Below, piece by piece: positions 1 through 9,087 of a DNA stretch of 53,630 bases. The stretch is from NCBI GenBank assembly GCA_043421945.1, contig JBHOGO010000021.1, forward strand, positions 1-53,630, given 5' to 3'. The DNA comes from Thaumasiovibrio sp043421945. GTDB taxonomy: Bacteria > Pseudomonadota > Gammaproteobacteria > Enterobacterales > Vibrionaceae. The stretch's first letter is position 1, and each line of letters opens with the position of its first letter. The position numbers and the translations under genes are program-made. The notes beneath the pieces are model-generated. The model was given only the letters and a program-made list of their open reading frames with translations. It was not told the DNA's origin and searched no databases.

Positions 1-40
1 TTTCCTGATTTGGTGTCAACAAGTAATTTTAAGTTTTTCA
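1..40 (-). promoter_or_regulatory. Second rrn-type promoter (P2), cut by the window edge
   Basis: On the minus strand a consensus -35 TTGACA lies at 14-19, with an A/T-rich upstream element at about 20-45. The matching -10 would lie just before base 1. Its position about 130 bases downstream of the P1 promoter fits a tandem rrn P1-P2 arrangement. The -10 cannot be seen, so this is partly inference. Confidence 0.6.
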
Positions 41-141
41 AAACCACTTTTTGACGCCCCTCTTTCGAGGACTGAACGGCGATGCTTCAGCGTTTATCTT
101 CAAAACCGATTAGGCTTTTCAGCGCTGCGCTCCGTGTCAGT

Positions 142-215
142 GAGGCGGCATTATAGAGACTTCCGTCACACTGGCAACCCCTTTTTCAAAGAATACTTAC
201 TTTTTTAGCTTGTTC
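142..215 (-). promoter_or_regulatory. rRNA-type P1 promoter reading off the left edge
   Basis: On the minus strand a -35 TTGCCA (172-177), a 16-base spacer and a perfect -10 TATAAT (150-155) are followed by the G+C-rich discriminator GCCGCC. An A-rich block that looks like an UP element lies upstream (about 184-210). This layout is typical of gamma-proteobacterial rrn P1 promoters under stringent control. The start site should be near 142. The promoter reads away from the cys operon and out of the window, so the identity of its target (rRNA or tRNA operon) is inferred. Confidence 0.8.
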
Positions 216-270
216 GATTAAAAAAGGAGCGCAACGGTCATAAATGGTACATTTACGCCGTATATAGCCA

Positions 271-1014
271 CTATACAGAGGTAATAAAGAAAGGGTTTAG
301 GAGGTTCTCACGGTGATAATGCAGCTCTTCACCATCGATTGTGGTGACTTTTGCTCCTGCACTCTCTGCTATGCACTGTCCAGCGGCAGTATCCCACATC
401 ATTGTAGGTGCTAAACGCGGGTAATACTGAGCAGCCCCTTCAGCAATGAGACAAAACTTCAATGACGAACCCGCCGATATAAACTCATGATCCCCGAGAT
501 CTAATAGGAAAGCTGCCATATGCTGGCTTTGATGAGAGCGACTTCCAACAACAATAGGCGGGTTAACCTCACCATTCACCTTTATCTCTTTAGTATTTCC
601 CGCGTCTTTAAGCCATGCTCGATTTCCATCAGCAAACCAGGTTTTGTCTAATGCTGGAGCAACGACAACCGACATTACCGGATTTCCTTCAGAGATAAGG
701 GCGATATTGACAGTAAACTCACCATTCCGCTTGATAAACTCTTTCGTTCCATCCACTGGGTCAACAAGCCAGAATGACGTCCAACTTTGACGCTCTTGCC
801 ATTCCGCATGTTCTGACTCCTCCGAAAGCACAGGAATTTCGGGCCACAACATCAACAGTGCATTAGTAATATAGCGGTTCGCTGCTATATCAGCTTCAGT
901 TAAAGGACTTTCATCCTCTTTATACTCAATGGCAACATCATCGTTATAGAAGCTAAGAATAATATTCCCCGCTTCTTCAGCAATATTGACAATCTTGGCT
1001 AGGGTTTCGTTCAC
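271..1014 (-). CDS. cysQ: 3'(2'),5'-bisphosphate nucleotidase CysQ
   Basis: This 247-residue protein of the inositol monophosphatase family hydrolyses PAP (and PAPS) to AMP. That removes the inhibitory by-product of PAPS reduction by CysH. The metal-site motifs are visible: EESEH near residue 65, DPVDGTKEF near residue 85 and WDTAAG near residue 208. The start is a GTG that overlaps the cysC stop as GTGA, so it is translationally coupled as the last gene of the cobA-cysDN-permease-cysCQ operon. The length matches E. coli CysQ (246 residues). The 3' side runs straight into an rrn promoter region with no clear terminator hairpin. Confidence 0.95.
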   Translation of the reverse strand: MNETLAKIVNIAEEAGNIILSFYNDDVAIEYKEDESPLTEADIAANRYITNALLMLWPEIPVLSEESEHAEWQERQSWTSFWLVDPVDGTKEFIKRNGEFTVNIALISEGNPVMSVVVAPALDKTWFADGNRAWLKDAGNTKEIKVNGEVNPPIVVGSRSHQSQHMAAFLLDLGDHEFISAGSSLKFCLIAEGAAQYYPRLAPTMMWDTAAGQCIAESAGAKVTTIDGEELHYHRENLLNPFFITSV

Positions 1015-1625
1015 TCGGCACCCACCACTTTAAGCTCTATAAGCGCATCCAAACACTGCTGAGCTAATGCACCTACTGACGCACTTCCCGCTTGCAAATG
1101 AATTTCTGGTTTCAACGGAGCTTCATATTCTGAATCAATACCTGTGAAGTTTTTAATCTCTCCTGCTCTTGCCTTCTTATATAGCCCTTTAGGGTCTCGC
1201 TTTTCACACTCAGCCAGAGGTGTATCAACAAAGACCTCTAAAAAATCACCGTCAGGTAAAAGATCACGTACAAGCTGACGTTCATTACGATGAGGTGAGA
1301 TAAACGCAGAAAGAACAATGAGGCCTGCATCCGACATCAGCTTAGCCACTTCTCCTATACGACGAATATTCTCTCGTCTATCTTCTGATGAGAAACCAAG
1401 ATCCCGACAAAGACCATGTCGCACATTATCACCATCCAATAAATACGTATGCTGGCCTTGCTCAACAAGCAGAGCTTCCAATGCACCTGCAACTGTCGAC
1501 TTACCAGCCCCCGACAGCCCCGTAAACCATAAAACCACAGGACGCTGACCCTTTTGCTTACTTCGTTGTGATTTATCCACAAAATGCTCATGCCACACAA
1601 CATTATTGTCTTTTAGTGCGCTCAT
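1011..1625 (-). CDS. cysC: Adenylyl-sulfate kinase CysC
   Basis: CysC phosphorylates APS to PAPS in the cytoplasm, the second activation step of sulfate assimilation. It is 204 residues long, as expected. The P-loop GLSGAGKST is near residue 37, followed by DGDNVRHGL and the FISPHR segment that contacts APS. I chose the ATG at 1625, which has an AGGGAG ribosome site about seven bases upstream. A GTG one codon earlier (1628) is the alternative. It lies between the SLC13 permease and cysQ, overlapping cysQ by four bases. Confidence 0.96.
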   Translation of the reverse strand: MSALKDNNVVWHEHFVDKSQRSKQKGQRPVVLWFTGLSGAGKSTVAGALEALLVEQGQHTYLLDGDNVRHGLCRDLGFSSEDRRENIRRIGEVAKLMSDAGLIVLSAFISPHRNERQLVRDLLPDGDFLEVFVDTPLAECEKRDPKGLYKKARAGEIKNFTGIDSEYEAPLKPEIHLQAGSASVGALAQQCLDALIELKVVGAE

Positions 1626-1640
1626 CACACTCTCCCTAAA

Positions 1641-3371
1641 TTAAAACGGAAACAGAATAGGAACCAAAATCAGCACCAATGCCGAATAGATAATGGAAAT
1701 AGGTAGCCCTACTCTGATGTAATCCTTTATCTGATAATTTCCCACGCTATAGACGAGAAGATTAGTCTGGTAGCCATAAGGGGAAACAAAACTCGCACTC
1801 GCACCAAATAGTACAACCATAATGAATGGCATTGGATCCACACCGTATGCAAGCGCCAAACTATAGCCGAATGGAAATGACAAAGCGGCAGCCGCGTTAT
1901 TCGTTACCAGTTCAGTAAAAATCATGGTCAAAAAATAAGTCGCGATTAATGCTCCATATACCCCCCAGCCATTCAGAGACTCAACGAAAAACTCTCCTAT
2001 GTTTTCTGAGAGCCCTGAACTCATCATCAATTGAGCTATGGTTAAAGCTGATCCTACAATAATGACAATATCTGTCGGAAAGCGCCGTCTTATTTCACTC
2101 AGGTTAATGACTCGCGTCCCCAGCATGATAAGAAGAAAGCCCAATAACCCTTTAATGATTGGAAGGACTTCAAGCAATGACAGCCCGATCACACTGGCAA
2201 AACCAAGTAAGACCGCTGTACTCTTTTGACTGTCTAACCGAACACTCGAATCTAGACCGTTAACGAGTACGAACTCTCTGCTCAATTGATGCTGGCTTGC
2301 AGAGAATGACTTCCCCGGCACAATAACCAATGTATCTCCGGCATTCAGCTCTATATTGCCCAGCCCACCCTCTAATCGTTCATGCCCACGCCGAATCGCG
2401 ACAACAACCGCATCAAACTTTTCACGAAAGCGAGCACTTTTGAGTGTTTTACCCCGAATAGAAGCGGATTGGCTCACCACCAGCTCCAACAAATTCTGCC
2501 CATTGATATGGTGCTGCCCAAAAAGCTGTAGCCCTTTAATCTCCTGCAATGTGGTCACACTTTCTACATCACCACAAAAAAGTAAGGTATCACCGCTTTT
2601 CAACTCAGTATCTGGACAAACTGGCGCTATCGTTTCGCCATCCCGAATCACTTCAGCAAGGAATAGCCTACGCAGCGCTCTCAGACCATTTTCTGAAACC
2701 GTTTTCCCTGCCAGTGGCGAGCCACCTGAAACTTTCGCTTCCAAAAAATAAGGTAGGTCATCCTGATGCTGATCATCATTAATAGGTAAAAGATGACTCA
2801 GAGGGATGAGGATCAGTAAGCCGCCAAATAGCACTGCAAGGCCAACAACACTGGGCGCAAAAAAACCTAGACTCGGCAAGCCTGCATCTTCTACAAAACT
2901 ATTGATAATGAGGTTAGTAGAAGTTCCTATCAACGTCAGTGTTCCACCTAATATTGCCGCATAGGATAGTGGTAATAGAAGACGAGAAGGAGCGTGGCGC
3001 TGATTACGCTTAATCGCCCCAATCAGTGAGATAACAACAGCCGTGTTATTGGTAAATGAAGAAAGAAATGCCGTCGATAAACCTAGCTTTGCAACGACGC
3101 TTGATTGCCCACCCTGACTTATCTGTTGGCCGACCCAAGAAATTAGTCGTGTTTTTTCCAACGCAACAGAAGCGAGTATTAAGAGTACCAGCGTCAATAA
3201 CGAAGAATTGGTAAAATTACTTGCGACATCCTTCAACTCAATCAGACCAAGTTGGAAGGCAACAAATGCTGCCCCCGCAAACAAAAAAGCTGGCTTTATG
3301 CGAGTTGTAAGCAGGCAAGTTACAATGACCATTAATAACGCAAGAACCATTCCCTGCTCCCAACTCACCAT
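1641..3371 (-). CDS. SLC13/DASS-family permease with two RCK_C domains, probable sulfate transporter
   Basis: This 576-residue inner-membrane protein has two hydrophobic halves separated by a cytoplasmic insert at about residues 205-370. The insert has two TrkA_C (RCK_C)-like modules, each ending in a G-DTL type motif. The conserved substrate/Na+ loops SSFTNNTAVV (near residue 105) and ELVTNNAAA (near residue 487) mark the SLC13 fold. An AGGAGG site precedes the ATG. Its place between cysN and cysC strongly suggests sulfate uptake, but specificity is inferred from context. It may replace the ABC transporter CysTWA or work beside it. Confidence 0.88.
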   Translation of the reverse strand: MVSWEQGMVLALLMVIVTCLLTTRIKPAFLFAGAAFVAFQLGLIELKDVASNFTNSSLLTLVLLILASVALEKTRLISWVGQQISQGGQSSVVAKLGLSTAFLSSFTNNTAVVISLIGAIKRNQRHAPSRLLLPLSYAAILGGTLTLIGTSTNLIINSFVEDAGLPSLGFFAPSVVGLAVLFGGLLILIPLSHLLPINDDQHQDDLPYFLEAKVSGGSPLAGKTVSENGLRALRRLFLAEVIRDGETIAPVCPDTELKSGDTLLFCGDVESVTTLQEIKGLQLFGQHHINGQNLLELVVSQSASIRGKTLKSARFREKFDAVVVAIRRGHERLEGGLGNIELNAGDTLVIVPGKSFSASQHQLSREFVLVNGLDSSVRLDSQKSTAVLLGFASVIGLSLLEVLPIIKGLLGFLLIMLGTRVINLSEIRRRFPTDIVIIVGSALTIAQLMMSSGLSENIGEFFVESLNGWGVYGALIATYFLTMIFTELVTNNAAAALSFPFGYSLALAYGVDPMPFIMVVLFGASASFVSPYGYQTNLLVYSVGNYQIKDYIRVGLPISIIYSALVLILVPILFPF

Positions 3372-3411
3372 TCTAATGCCTCCTTGATTGCCAGCTCTTC
3401 AACACAAACAC

Positions 3412-4821
3412 TTAAATGCTGGGATCCCAGCTAGGGAAGTATTTATGGATTAGCGCTTTAAGCTCCCCTTCAAAGGCTTGCATATTGCCTTCTTTGGTCA
3501 CTTCTTTTGTTGCACTCGCATCGCGAATCATACCGGCACCGACCGTCACATTGGTCAATCGATCAATAACAATAAAGCCACCGGTATCTTGAACCTGCTG
3601 GTAGCGATCAAAGGCGACAGATTCGGTAAGCTCCCATTCACACAAACCGATGCCATTGAGTGGTAGCTCTGCAACCTCAAACGTCTCTAAACTGTTTATG
3701 TTGACTTGGTGTTCGACTGCCGTAACGCTGCCGACTGTTTTTTTACCGGCTATCTTCACATCATATTGGCGACCGGGTACCAATGGCTGCTCAGCCATCC
3801 ATACCACATCCGCTAAAAAGGCATTACTCTGCAGTACCTCATCATTGGCAGGGACAATTAGATCGCCTCGGCTAATGTCGATTTCGTCATTCAGAGTCAA
3901 CGTAATAGCTTGACCTGCATGTGCTTCCTGTAAATCGCCATCAAATGTGACAATGCTTGAGACAGTAGAAACCTTACCTGACGGCAGAGCTTTCACCACA
4001 TCCCCCACTTTCACACTGCCTGATGCCAACGTACCGGCAAAGCCACGGAAATCGAGGTTAGGACGATTCACATACTGCACTGGTAAACGGAAGGATTGCG
4101 CTTCTTTAACCCCTAACTCGACAGTTTCGAGAATCTGTAATAGCGTTTGTCCTGTATACCAAGGCGTACTCGCACTCGCATCAACGACGTTATCACCTTC
4201 TAACGCCGAAATAGGAACAAGCTTGATGTCGATATCTTTATTCAGCTTCTCGGCAAAAGCTAAATACTCATCGCGAATTTCTTCGTAGCGGTTTTGGTCA
4301 AAATCGACCAAATCCATTTTGTTCACACCAACAATGAAGTGCTTAATCCCTAACAGGCTGGCAATATATGAATGTCTACGCGTCTGATCTAACACCCCTT
4401 TACGGGCATCTATCAGGATGACAGCAAGATCACAGGTCGATGCCCCCGTTGCCATGTTACGCGTGTACTGCTCATGCCCCGGTGTATCCGCAATAATGAA
4501 CTTACGTGCTTTCGTTGAGAAGTAACGATAAGCAACATCGATAGTGATACCTTGCTCTCGCTCAGCTTGCAGACCATCGACCAGCAGTGCCAAATCAGGC
4601 TTCTCACCTGTTGTACCTACCTTTTGACTATCAGCATGAATTGCGGCTAGCTGATCTTCATAAATTTGTTGAGAGTCATGCAGCAATCGACCGATAAGCG
4701 TACTCTTGCCGTCATCAACGGAGCCACACGTTAAAAAGCGCAACAGTGATTTGTGATGATGCTGATCGAGATAGGCTTCGATACCTAGCTCTGCGACTTG
4801 TTGTTCAATAACACTATTCAT
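3412..4821 (-). CDS. cysN: Sulfate adenylyltransferase subunit 1 (GTPase) CysN
   Basis: CysN is the EF-Tu-like GTPase subunit of ATP sulfurylase. GTP hydrolysis drives formation of APS from ATP and sulfate by its partner CysD. It is 469 residues long. The G1 motif GSVDDGKST is near residue 33, DTPGHEQY near 112 and NKMD near 167, followed by two beta-barrel domains. There is no fused CysC kinase domain, in agreement with the separate cysC downstream. It begins ten bases after the cysD stop, so both subunits are made from one transcript. Confidence 0.97.
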   Translation of the reverse strand: MNSVIEQQVAELGIEAYLDQHHHKSLLRFLTCGSVDDGKSTLIGRLLHDSQQIYEDQLAAIHADSQKVGTTGEKPDLALLVDGLQAEREQGITIDVAYRYFSTKARKFIIADTPGHEQYTRNMATGASTCDLAVILIDARKGVLDQTRRHSYIASLLGIKHFIVGVNKMDLVDFDQNRYEEIRDEYLAFAEKLNKDIDIKLVPISALEGDNVVDASASTPWYTGQTLLQILETVELGVKEAQSFRLPVQYVNRPNLDFRGFAGTLASGSVKVGDVVKALPSGKVSTVSSIVTFDGDLQEAHAGQAITLTLNDEIDISRGDLIVPANDEVLQSNAFLADVVWMAEQPLVPGRQYDVKIAGKKTVGSVTAVEHQVNINSLETFEVAELPLNGIGLCEWELTESVAFDRYQQVQDTGGFIVIDRLTNVTVGAGMIRDASATKEVTKEGNMQAFEGELKALIHKYFPSWDPSI

Positions 4822-4831
4822 GCTGCTCTCC

Positions 4832-5740
4832 TTAGAAATACCCTTGACGCTTTTTCAATTCCATTGAACCTGACTGATCATGATCGATCGCACGCCCTTG
4901 GCGCTCACTTGACGTTGCCACCAGCATTTCTTCGATAATGCCAGGCAATGTATCGGCTTCAGATTCAATGGCCCCAGTCAGTGGGTAACAGCCTAAAGTA
5001 CGGAAACGAACGCTTTTCTGCTGAATCTCCTCACCCTCTTGTAGTTTCATCCGATCATCATCAACCATAATGAGCATGCCATCACGATCGACAACCGGGC
5101 GTGGCTTCGAGAGGTATAAAGGAACAATTTCAATATTTTCTAAATAGATGTATTGCCAAATATCTAGCTCGGTCCAGTTCGAGAGCGGGAAGACCCGAAT
5201 ACTCTCTCCTTTATTAATTTGACCGTTATAGGTATGCCATAATTCCGGACGTTGATTCTTAGGATCCCAAGTGTGGTTTTTATCTCGGAATGAATAAACA
5301 CGCTCTTTCGCTCGAGACTTCTCTTCATCTCGGCGAGCACCACCAAATGCCGCATCAAATCCGTATTTGTTCAGCGCTTGTTTCAAGCCTTGCGTCTTCA
5401 TGATATCGGTATGCTTAGAGGAGCCGTGCTCGAATGGACTACATCCCATCGCTAACCCTTCTGGATTCTTATGCACTAAAAGCTCAAAGCCATACTTTTC
5501 CGCTGTTTTATCACGGAACTCAATCATCTCTTTAAACTTCCAGTCAGTGTCCACATGCAACAACGGGAAAGGAATCTTACCGGGGTAAAACGCCTTACGC
5601 GCAAGGTGCAGCATCACTGATGAATCTTTGCCTATTGAGTACATCATGACCGGGTTATCAAACTCGGCAGCCACCTCGCGAATAATATGTATGCTCTCCG
5701 CTTCCAGTTGCTTGAGGTGGGTTAATCGCTTCTGATCCAT
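4832..5740 (-). CDS. cysD: Sulfate adenylyltransferase subunit 2 CysD
   Basis: CysD is the catalytic subunit of ATP sulfurylase, making APS from sulfate and ATP with CysN. At 302 residues it matches the family. The PP-loop SIGKDSS (near residue 41) binds ATP, and RDEEKSRAKER is the conserved basic segment. I chose the ATG at 5740, which has a GGAGAGAGAG ribosome site directly upstream and gives the usual N-terminus MDQKRLTHL. An in-frame ATG four codons earlier (5752) lacks such a site. Confidence 0.97.
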   Translation of the reverse strand: MDQKRLTHLKQLEAESIHIIREVAAEFDNPVMMYSIGKDSSVMLHLARKAFYPGKIPFPLLHVDTDWKFKEMIEFRDKTAEKYGFELLVHKNPEGLAMGCSPFEHGSSKHTDIMKTQGLKQALNKYGFDAAFGGARRDEEKSRAKERVYSFRDKNHTWDPKNQRPELWHTYNGQINKGESIRVFPLSNWTELDIWQYIYLENIEIVPLYLSKPRPVVDRDGMLIMVDDDRMKLQEGEEIQQKSVRFRTLGCYPLTGAIESEADTLPGIIEEMLVATSSERQGRAIDHDQSGSMELKKRQGYF

Positions 5741-5757
5741 CTCTCTCTCCATTGCTA

Positions 5758-6687
5758 TTATTCGCCAGCCGCAGCAGGCAAGGATGAATATGGGGTCGCT
5801 ACCTGTTCAAACCAGGCTAGCTTATCGGCTAAGCGAACGACTTCACCAATCACTATGAGTGAAGGTGATTTCGCATCTTTCGCTAATTCAGTCAGCTGAT
5901 CGAGCTGACCTATCTGAACTTTTTGCTGTAAATGGGTGCCGCGTTCGATGATAGCGACAGGGGTATCGGCGCTACGCCCATGAGTCAGGAGCTGCGCTTG
6001 GATATGGCTTGATTTCATTAACCCCATGTAAATAACTAACGTTTGATTACCGCGGGATAATGTTGTCCATTCCAAATCATCACGATCTGCTTTTAAATGC
6101 CCGGTAATGAACATCGCGCTTTGCGCATAGTCTCGATGCGTTAATGGGATTCCAGCATAAGCCGTTGCGCCTGCTGCAGCGGTAATACCTGGCACAACTT
6201 GAAAACTGATACCGGCATCGGCAAGCACTTCAAGCTCTTCTCCACCGCGCCCAAAGATAAACGGGTCTCCGCCTTTAAGACGAACGACACGCTTACCTTT
6301 ACTTGCATGCTCGACCAATAATCGATTGGTCTCTTCTTGTGGAACACTGTGATAGCCAGCTCGCTTTCCGACACAAACCAGCTTGGCCTTCGTACTCACT
6401 AAAGCCATGATTTCATCAGAAACAAGGTAATCATAAAGAACAACCTCAGCCGCTTGCATCAGTTGAAGCGCACGCAATGTCAGTAAGCCAGGATCTCCCG
6501 GCCCTGAACCAATCAATGCAACACTTCCCTGCGACTGAGGACGAGAAGGAATAAGACGAATCGCTTTATGAATAAAGTGACGAATATCCACGCCTGCTTG
6601 GGATAAGACAGAGTTGGTATCACCAACTGCGCGCTGTTCTGAATGCGGTGCGCGACGTAAAGTTGAAAGCAGTGGCAGAAAATCCAT
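5758..6687 (-). CDS. cobA: Uroporphyrinogen-III C-methyltransferase (CobA, CysG C-terminal type)
   Basis: This enzyme methylates uroporphyrinogen III twice to precorrin-2, for siroheme in sulfite reductase. The methyltransferase domain fills residues about 54-300: GSGPGDPGLLT, VGKRAGYHSVPQEE, RLKGGDPFIFGRGGEE and the PGITAA loop. The first residues, MDFLPLLSTLR, look like the start of a full CysG, but the NAD-binding dehydrogenase/ferrochelatase domain that should follow is absent. The protein is about 309 residues against 457 for CysG. I chose the ATG at 6687 because a candidate promoter lies just upstream; an earlier in-frame start (6786) would begin before that promoter. It is the first gene of the operon, 17 bases before cysD. 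Confidence 0.92.
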   Translation of the reverse strand: MDFLPLLSTLRRAPHSEQRAVGDTNSVLSQAGVDIRHFIHKAIRLIPSRPQSQGSVALIGSGPGDPGLLTLRALQLMQAAEVVLYDYLVSDEIMALVSTKAKLVCVGKRAGYHSVPQEETNRLLVEHASKGKRVVRLKGGDPFIFGRGGEELEVLADAGISFQVVPGITAAAGATAYAGIPLTHRDYAQSAMFITGHLKADRDDLEWTTLSRGNQTLVIYMGLMKSSHIQAQLLTHGRSADTPVAIIERGTHLQQKVQIGQLDQLTELAKDAKSPSLIVIGEVVRLADKLAWFEQVATPYSSLPAAAGE

Positions 6688-6710
6688 TATCTGAGCCTCA
6701 TCGATTAAGA

Positions 6711-6746
6711 TGGTGACACTATAGGAGGATGCCGATATTACCTGAA
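6711..6746 (-). promoter_or_regulatory. Candidate promoter of the cobA-cys operon
   Basis: On the minus strand a -10 TATAGT (6718-6723), a 17-base spacer and a weak -35 TTCAGG (6741-6746) precede the cobA ATG by about 24 transcribed bases. A poor -35 is usual for promoters that need the activator CysB, but I cannot define a CysB site. The whole 6688-7028 gap is A+T-rich and holds only the divergent cobA and cpdB control regions as far as I can see. Confidence 0.4.
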
Positions 6747-7028
6747 ATTCTAAAATTTCATTTTTTATGCCTTTTTGTTTTATCAAAGTGTCGAACGTGT
6801 AGACACCTAAAGAGATAAAACATAAGGATTTGTTTTTAAAGGAATATTTTTACTTTGTTGTTTAAGGCTGTTTTTTATAGCGAACAAAGGAGTATGAGAC
6901 ATAACCAGTTCATCTAAGCAGAGCAATACGATCATAGGTGATCAACTGCACAAGTTATTTGTATGAAGGGTAGCCATTCATACAAAAGTGCTAATCTGAA
7001 TCAACCATTACTCGTGCGAGCCAAAGCC

Positions 7029-8978
7029 ATGAAAATAAGCCTGCTTTTCACTGCTATCTCTCTATCTCTGTCAGCCTCAGCATTTGCTGCAACCATTGAG
7101 TTAAGAGTCATCGAGACCACAGATATACATACCAACCTAATGGACTTCGACTACTACCGTAATGCCCCCTCTCAAAAGATCGGCTTGGTTCGCTCAGCCA
7201 GCTTAGTTCAAGTCATGCAGCAAGAAGTGACCAATAGTATTTTGGTTGATAATGGCGACCTTCTGCAGGGTAGTCCGATGGGCGACTACATGGCCGCAAG
7301 AGGAATAACGCAAGAAGAGACTCACCCAGCCTTTAAAGTCATGAATAAAATGGGCTATGACGTGGGTAATATAGGAAACCATGAGTTCAACTACGGCTTG
7401 GACTTTCTCAATACCAGCCTAAAAGGCGCAAACTTCCCCTATATTAGTGCCAATGTAAAACACGCCGATTCTAATGAGCACTACTTCAAACCCTATCTCA
7501 TCAAGCCGCATCAATTTACCGACAACCAAGGTAAGCCACACACCCTCAATGTCGGCTATATTGGTTTTGTTCCCCCTCAAATAATGATTTGGGATAAAGC
7601 GAACTTAACGGGAAAAGTGACCGCTGACGATATTACTGAAAGTGCGAAACAATTAGTTCCCGAAATGAAGAAGAAAGGCGCTGATATCATTATCGCTATT
7701 CCACACTCAGGCCTTTCCTCTGATCCCTACAAAGTAATGGCAGAAAACTCGACATATTACTTATCAACAGTAGAAGGGATCGATGCTATCGCTTTTGGGC
7801 ATGCTCACGCTGTATTCCCACATAATGACTTTGCTGATATTCCAGGTGTAGATATAGAGAGAGGGACCATCAATGGTGTCGCCGCGGTCATGCCTGGTCG
7901 ATGGGGAAGTTATGTTGGCAAAATGGACCTGACACTCGATAACCAATCTGGTCAATGGCAAGTTGTTAATGCTCAAACCGCTGCACTACCAATATTTGAA
8001 AATGATAAACCCGTCGTGAATGCCGACCCTACTCTCGTGGCAGCGATAGCAACCGAGCATCAAGAAACACAAGAGTTTGTCAATCAGCCGATAGGGAAAG
8101 CAAGCGATGTAATGTATAGCTTTCTCTCATTAGTACAAGATGACCCTACCATTCAAATTGTCAATCTAGCGCAAAAAGACTATGTCGAAACCTATATCCA
8201 AGGTGACCCTGATCTTGATGGTATTCCGGTATTGAGTGCCGCTGCGCCTTTCAAAGCTGGCGGTCGTAAAAACGACCCGAGCAACTTTACCGAAGTCGAA
8301 GCTGGACAGCTCACCTTCCGAAATGCCGCAGACCTATATCTTTACCCCAATACACTCGTGGCACTAAAAGTCACCGGAAAAGAAGTGAAAGAGTGGTTAG
8401 AGTGTTCTGCTGGGCAGTTCAATCAGATTGACCCAGAATCTAGTGCCCCACAGTCTTTACTTAATTGGGACGACTTCCGAACTTATAACTTCGATGTTAT
8501 CGATGGCGTAAACTACCAAATAGACTTAACTCAGCCTGCTCGTTACAACGGTGAATGTCAGCTTATCAATGAAGCATCTCATCGCATTACAGATCTCACC
8601 TATCAAGGAGAAGGAATCGACGTTGATCAAGCGTTTTTAATTGCCACCAACAACTTCCGAGCCTTTAGCGGTAAATTCCCTGGAACCGGTGACGATTATA
8701 TTGCCTTTGAGTCACCAGATGAAAATCGTACTGTTCTTTCAAATTACATTTCAAAAATCAGTCAATCGCAAGGGCAAGTAACGCCAACAGCTGATAACAA
8801 CTGGCAGTTCATTCCTATTATCACTGACAATACACTCGATATTCGCTTCGAAACTTCCCCCAGTGAAAAAGCAAAAATGTTCATCTCTGAACGTCAACAA
8901 TACCCGATGCGATTCCTAGAAAATGATGACATCGGTTTTGCTATCTACCAGATAGACCTCACTCACTCGAACGAGTAA
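7029..8978 (+). CDS. cpdB: Periplasmic 2',3'-cyclic-nucleotide 2'-phosphodiesterase/3'-nucleotidase CpdB
   Basis: CpdB degrades 2',3'-cyclic nucleotides and 3'-nucleotides in the periplasm. I chose the ATG at 7029, which starts with a clean signal peptide (MKISLLF...SASAFA) and gives 649 residues, close to the E. coli length. An upstream in-frame start at 6963 would place a charged segment before it. Metal-binding motifs of the calcineurin-like domain are visible: TTDIHTNL, NGDLLQGSP, GNHEFNYGL and GHAHAVFP. The C-terminal 5'-nucleotidase domain includes GGRKNDPSNF. In E. coli cpdB is divergent from cysQ; here it is divergent from the whole cys operon. Confidence 0.95.
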   Translation: MKISLLFTAISLSLSASAFAATIELRVIETTDIHTNLMDFDYYRNAPSQKIGLVRSASLVQVMQQEVTNSILVDNGDLLQGSPMGDYMAARGITQEETHPAFKVMNKMGYDVGNIGNHEFNYGLDFLNTSLKGANFPYISANVKHADSNEHYFKPYLIKPHQFTDNQGKPHTLNVGYIGFVPPQIMIWDKANLTGKVTADDITESAKQLVPEMKKKGADIIIAIPHSGLSSDPYKVMAENSTYYLSTVEGIDAIAFGHAHAVFPHNDFADIPGVDIERGTINGVAAVMPGRWGSYVGKMDLTLDNQSGQWQVVNAQTAALPIFENDKPVVNADPTLVAAIATEHQETQEFVNQPIGKASDVMYSFLSLVQDDPTIQIVNLAQKDYVETYIQGDPDLDGIPVLSAAAPFKAGGRKNDPSNFTEVEAGQLTFRNAADLYLYPNTLVALKVTGKEVKEWLECSAGQFNQIDPESSAPQSLLNWDDFRTYNFDVIDGVNYQIDLTQPARYNGECQLINEASHRITDLTYQGEGIDVDQAFLIATNNFRAFSGKFPGTGDDYIAFESPDENRTVLSNYISKISQSQGQVTPTADNNWQFIPIITDNTLDIRFETSPSEKAKMFISERQQYPMRFLENDDIGFAIYQIDLTHSNE

Positions 8979-8997
8979 TCATTCTTTGTGTCGCATC

Positions 8998-9025
8998 ATA
9001 GCCACCCTTTGGTGGCTATTTTTTT
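8998..9025 (+). terminator. Terminator after cpdB
   Basis: A perfect 9-bp stem ATAGCCACC/GGTGGCTAT with a CTTT loop is followed by six T residues. Confidence 0.9.
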
Positions 9026-9087
9026 GAAAGCACTTTCCAATTAGCTTAAAGGCTTTAGAATACGCCGATAAAATCAAGGAGTCTTCG

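Noticed and set aside
1573..1581. Isolated perfect DnaA box TTATCCACA
   Set aside because: It lies inside cysC coding sequence without partners; single boxes are expected by chance at this length.
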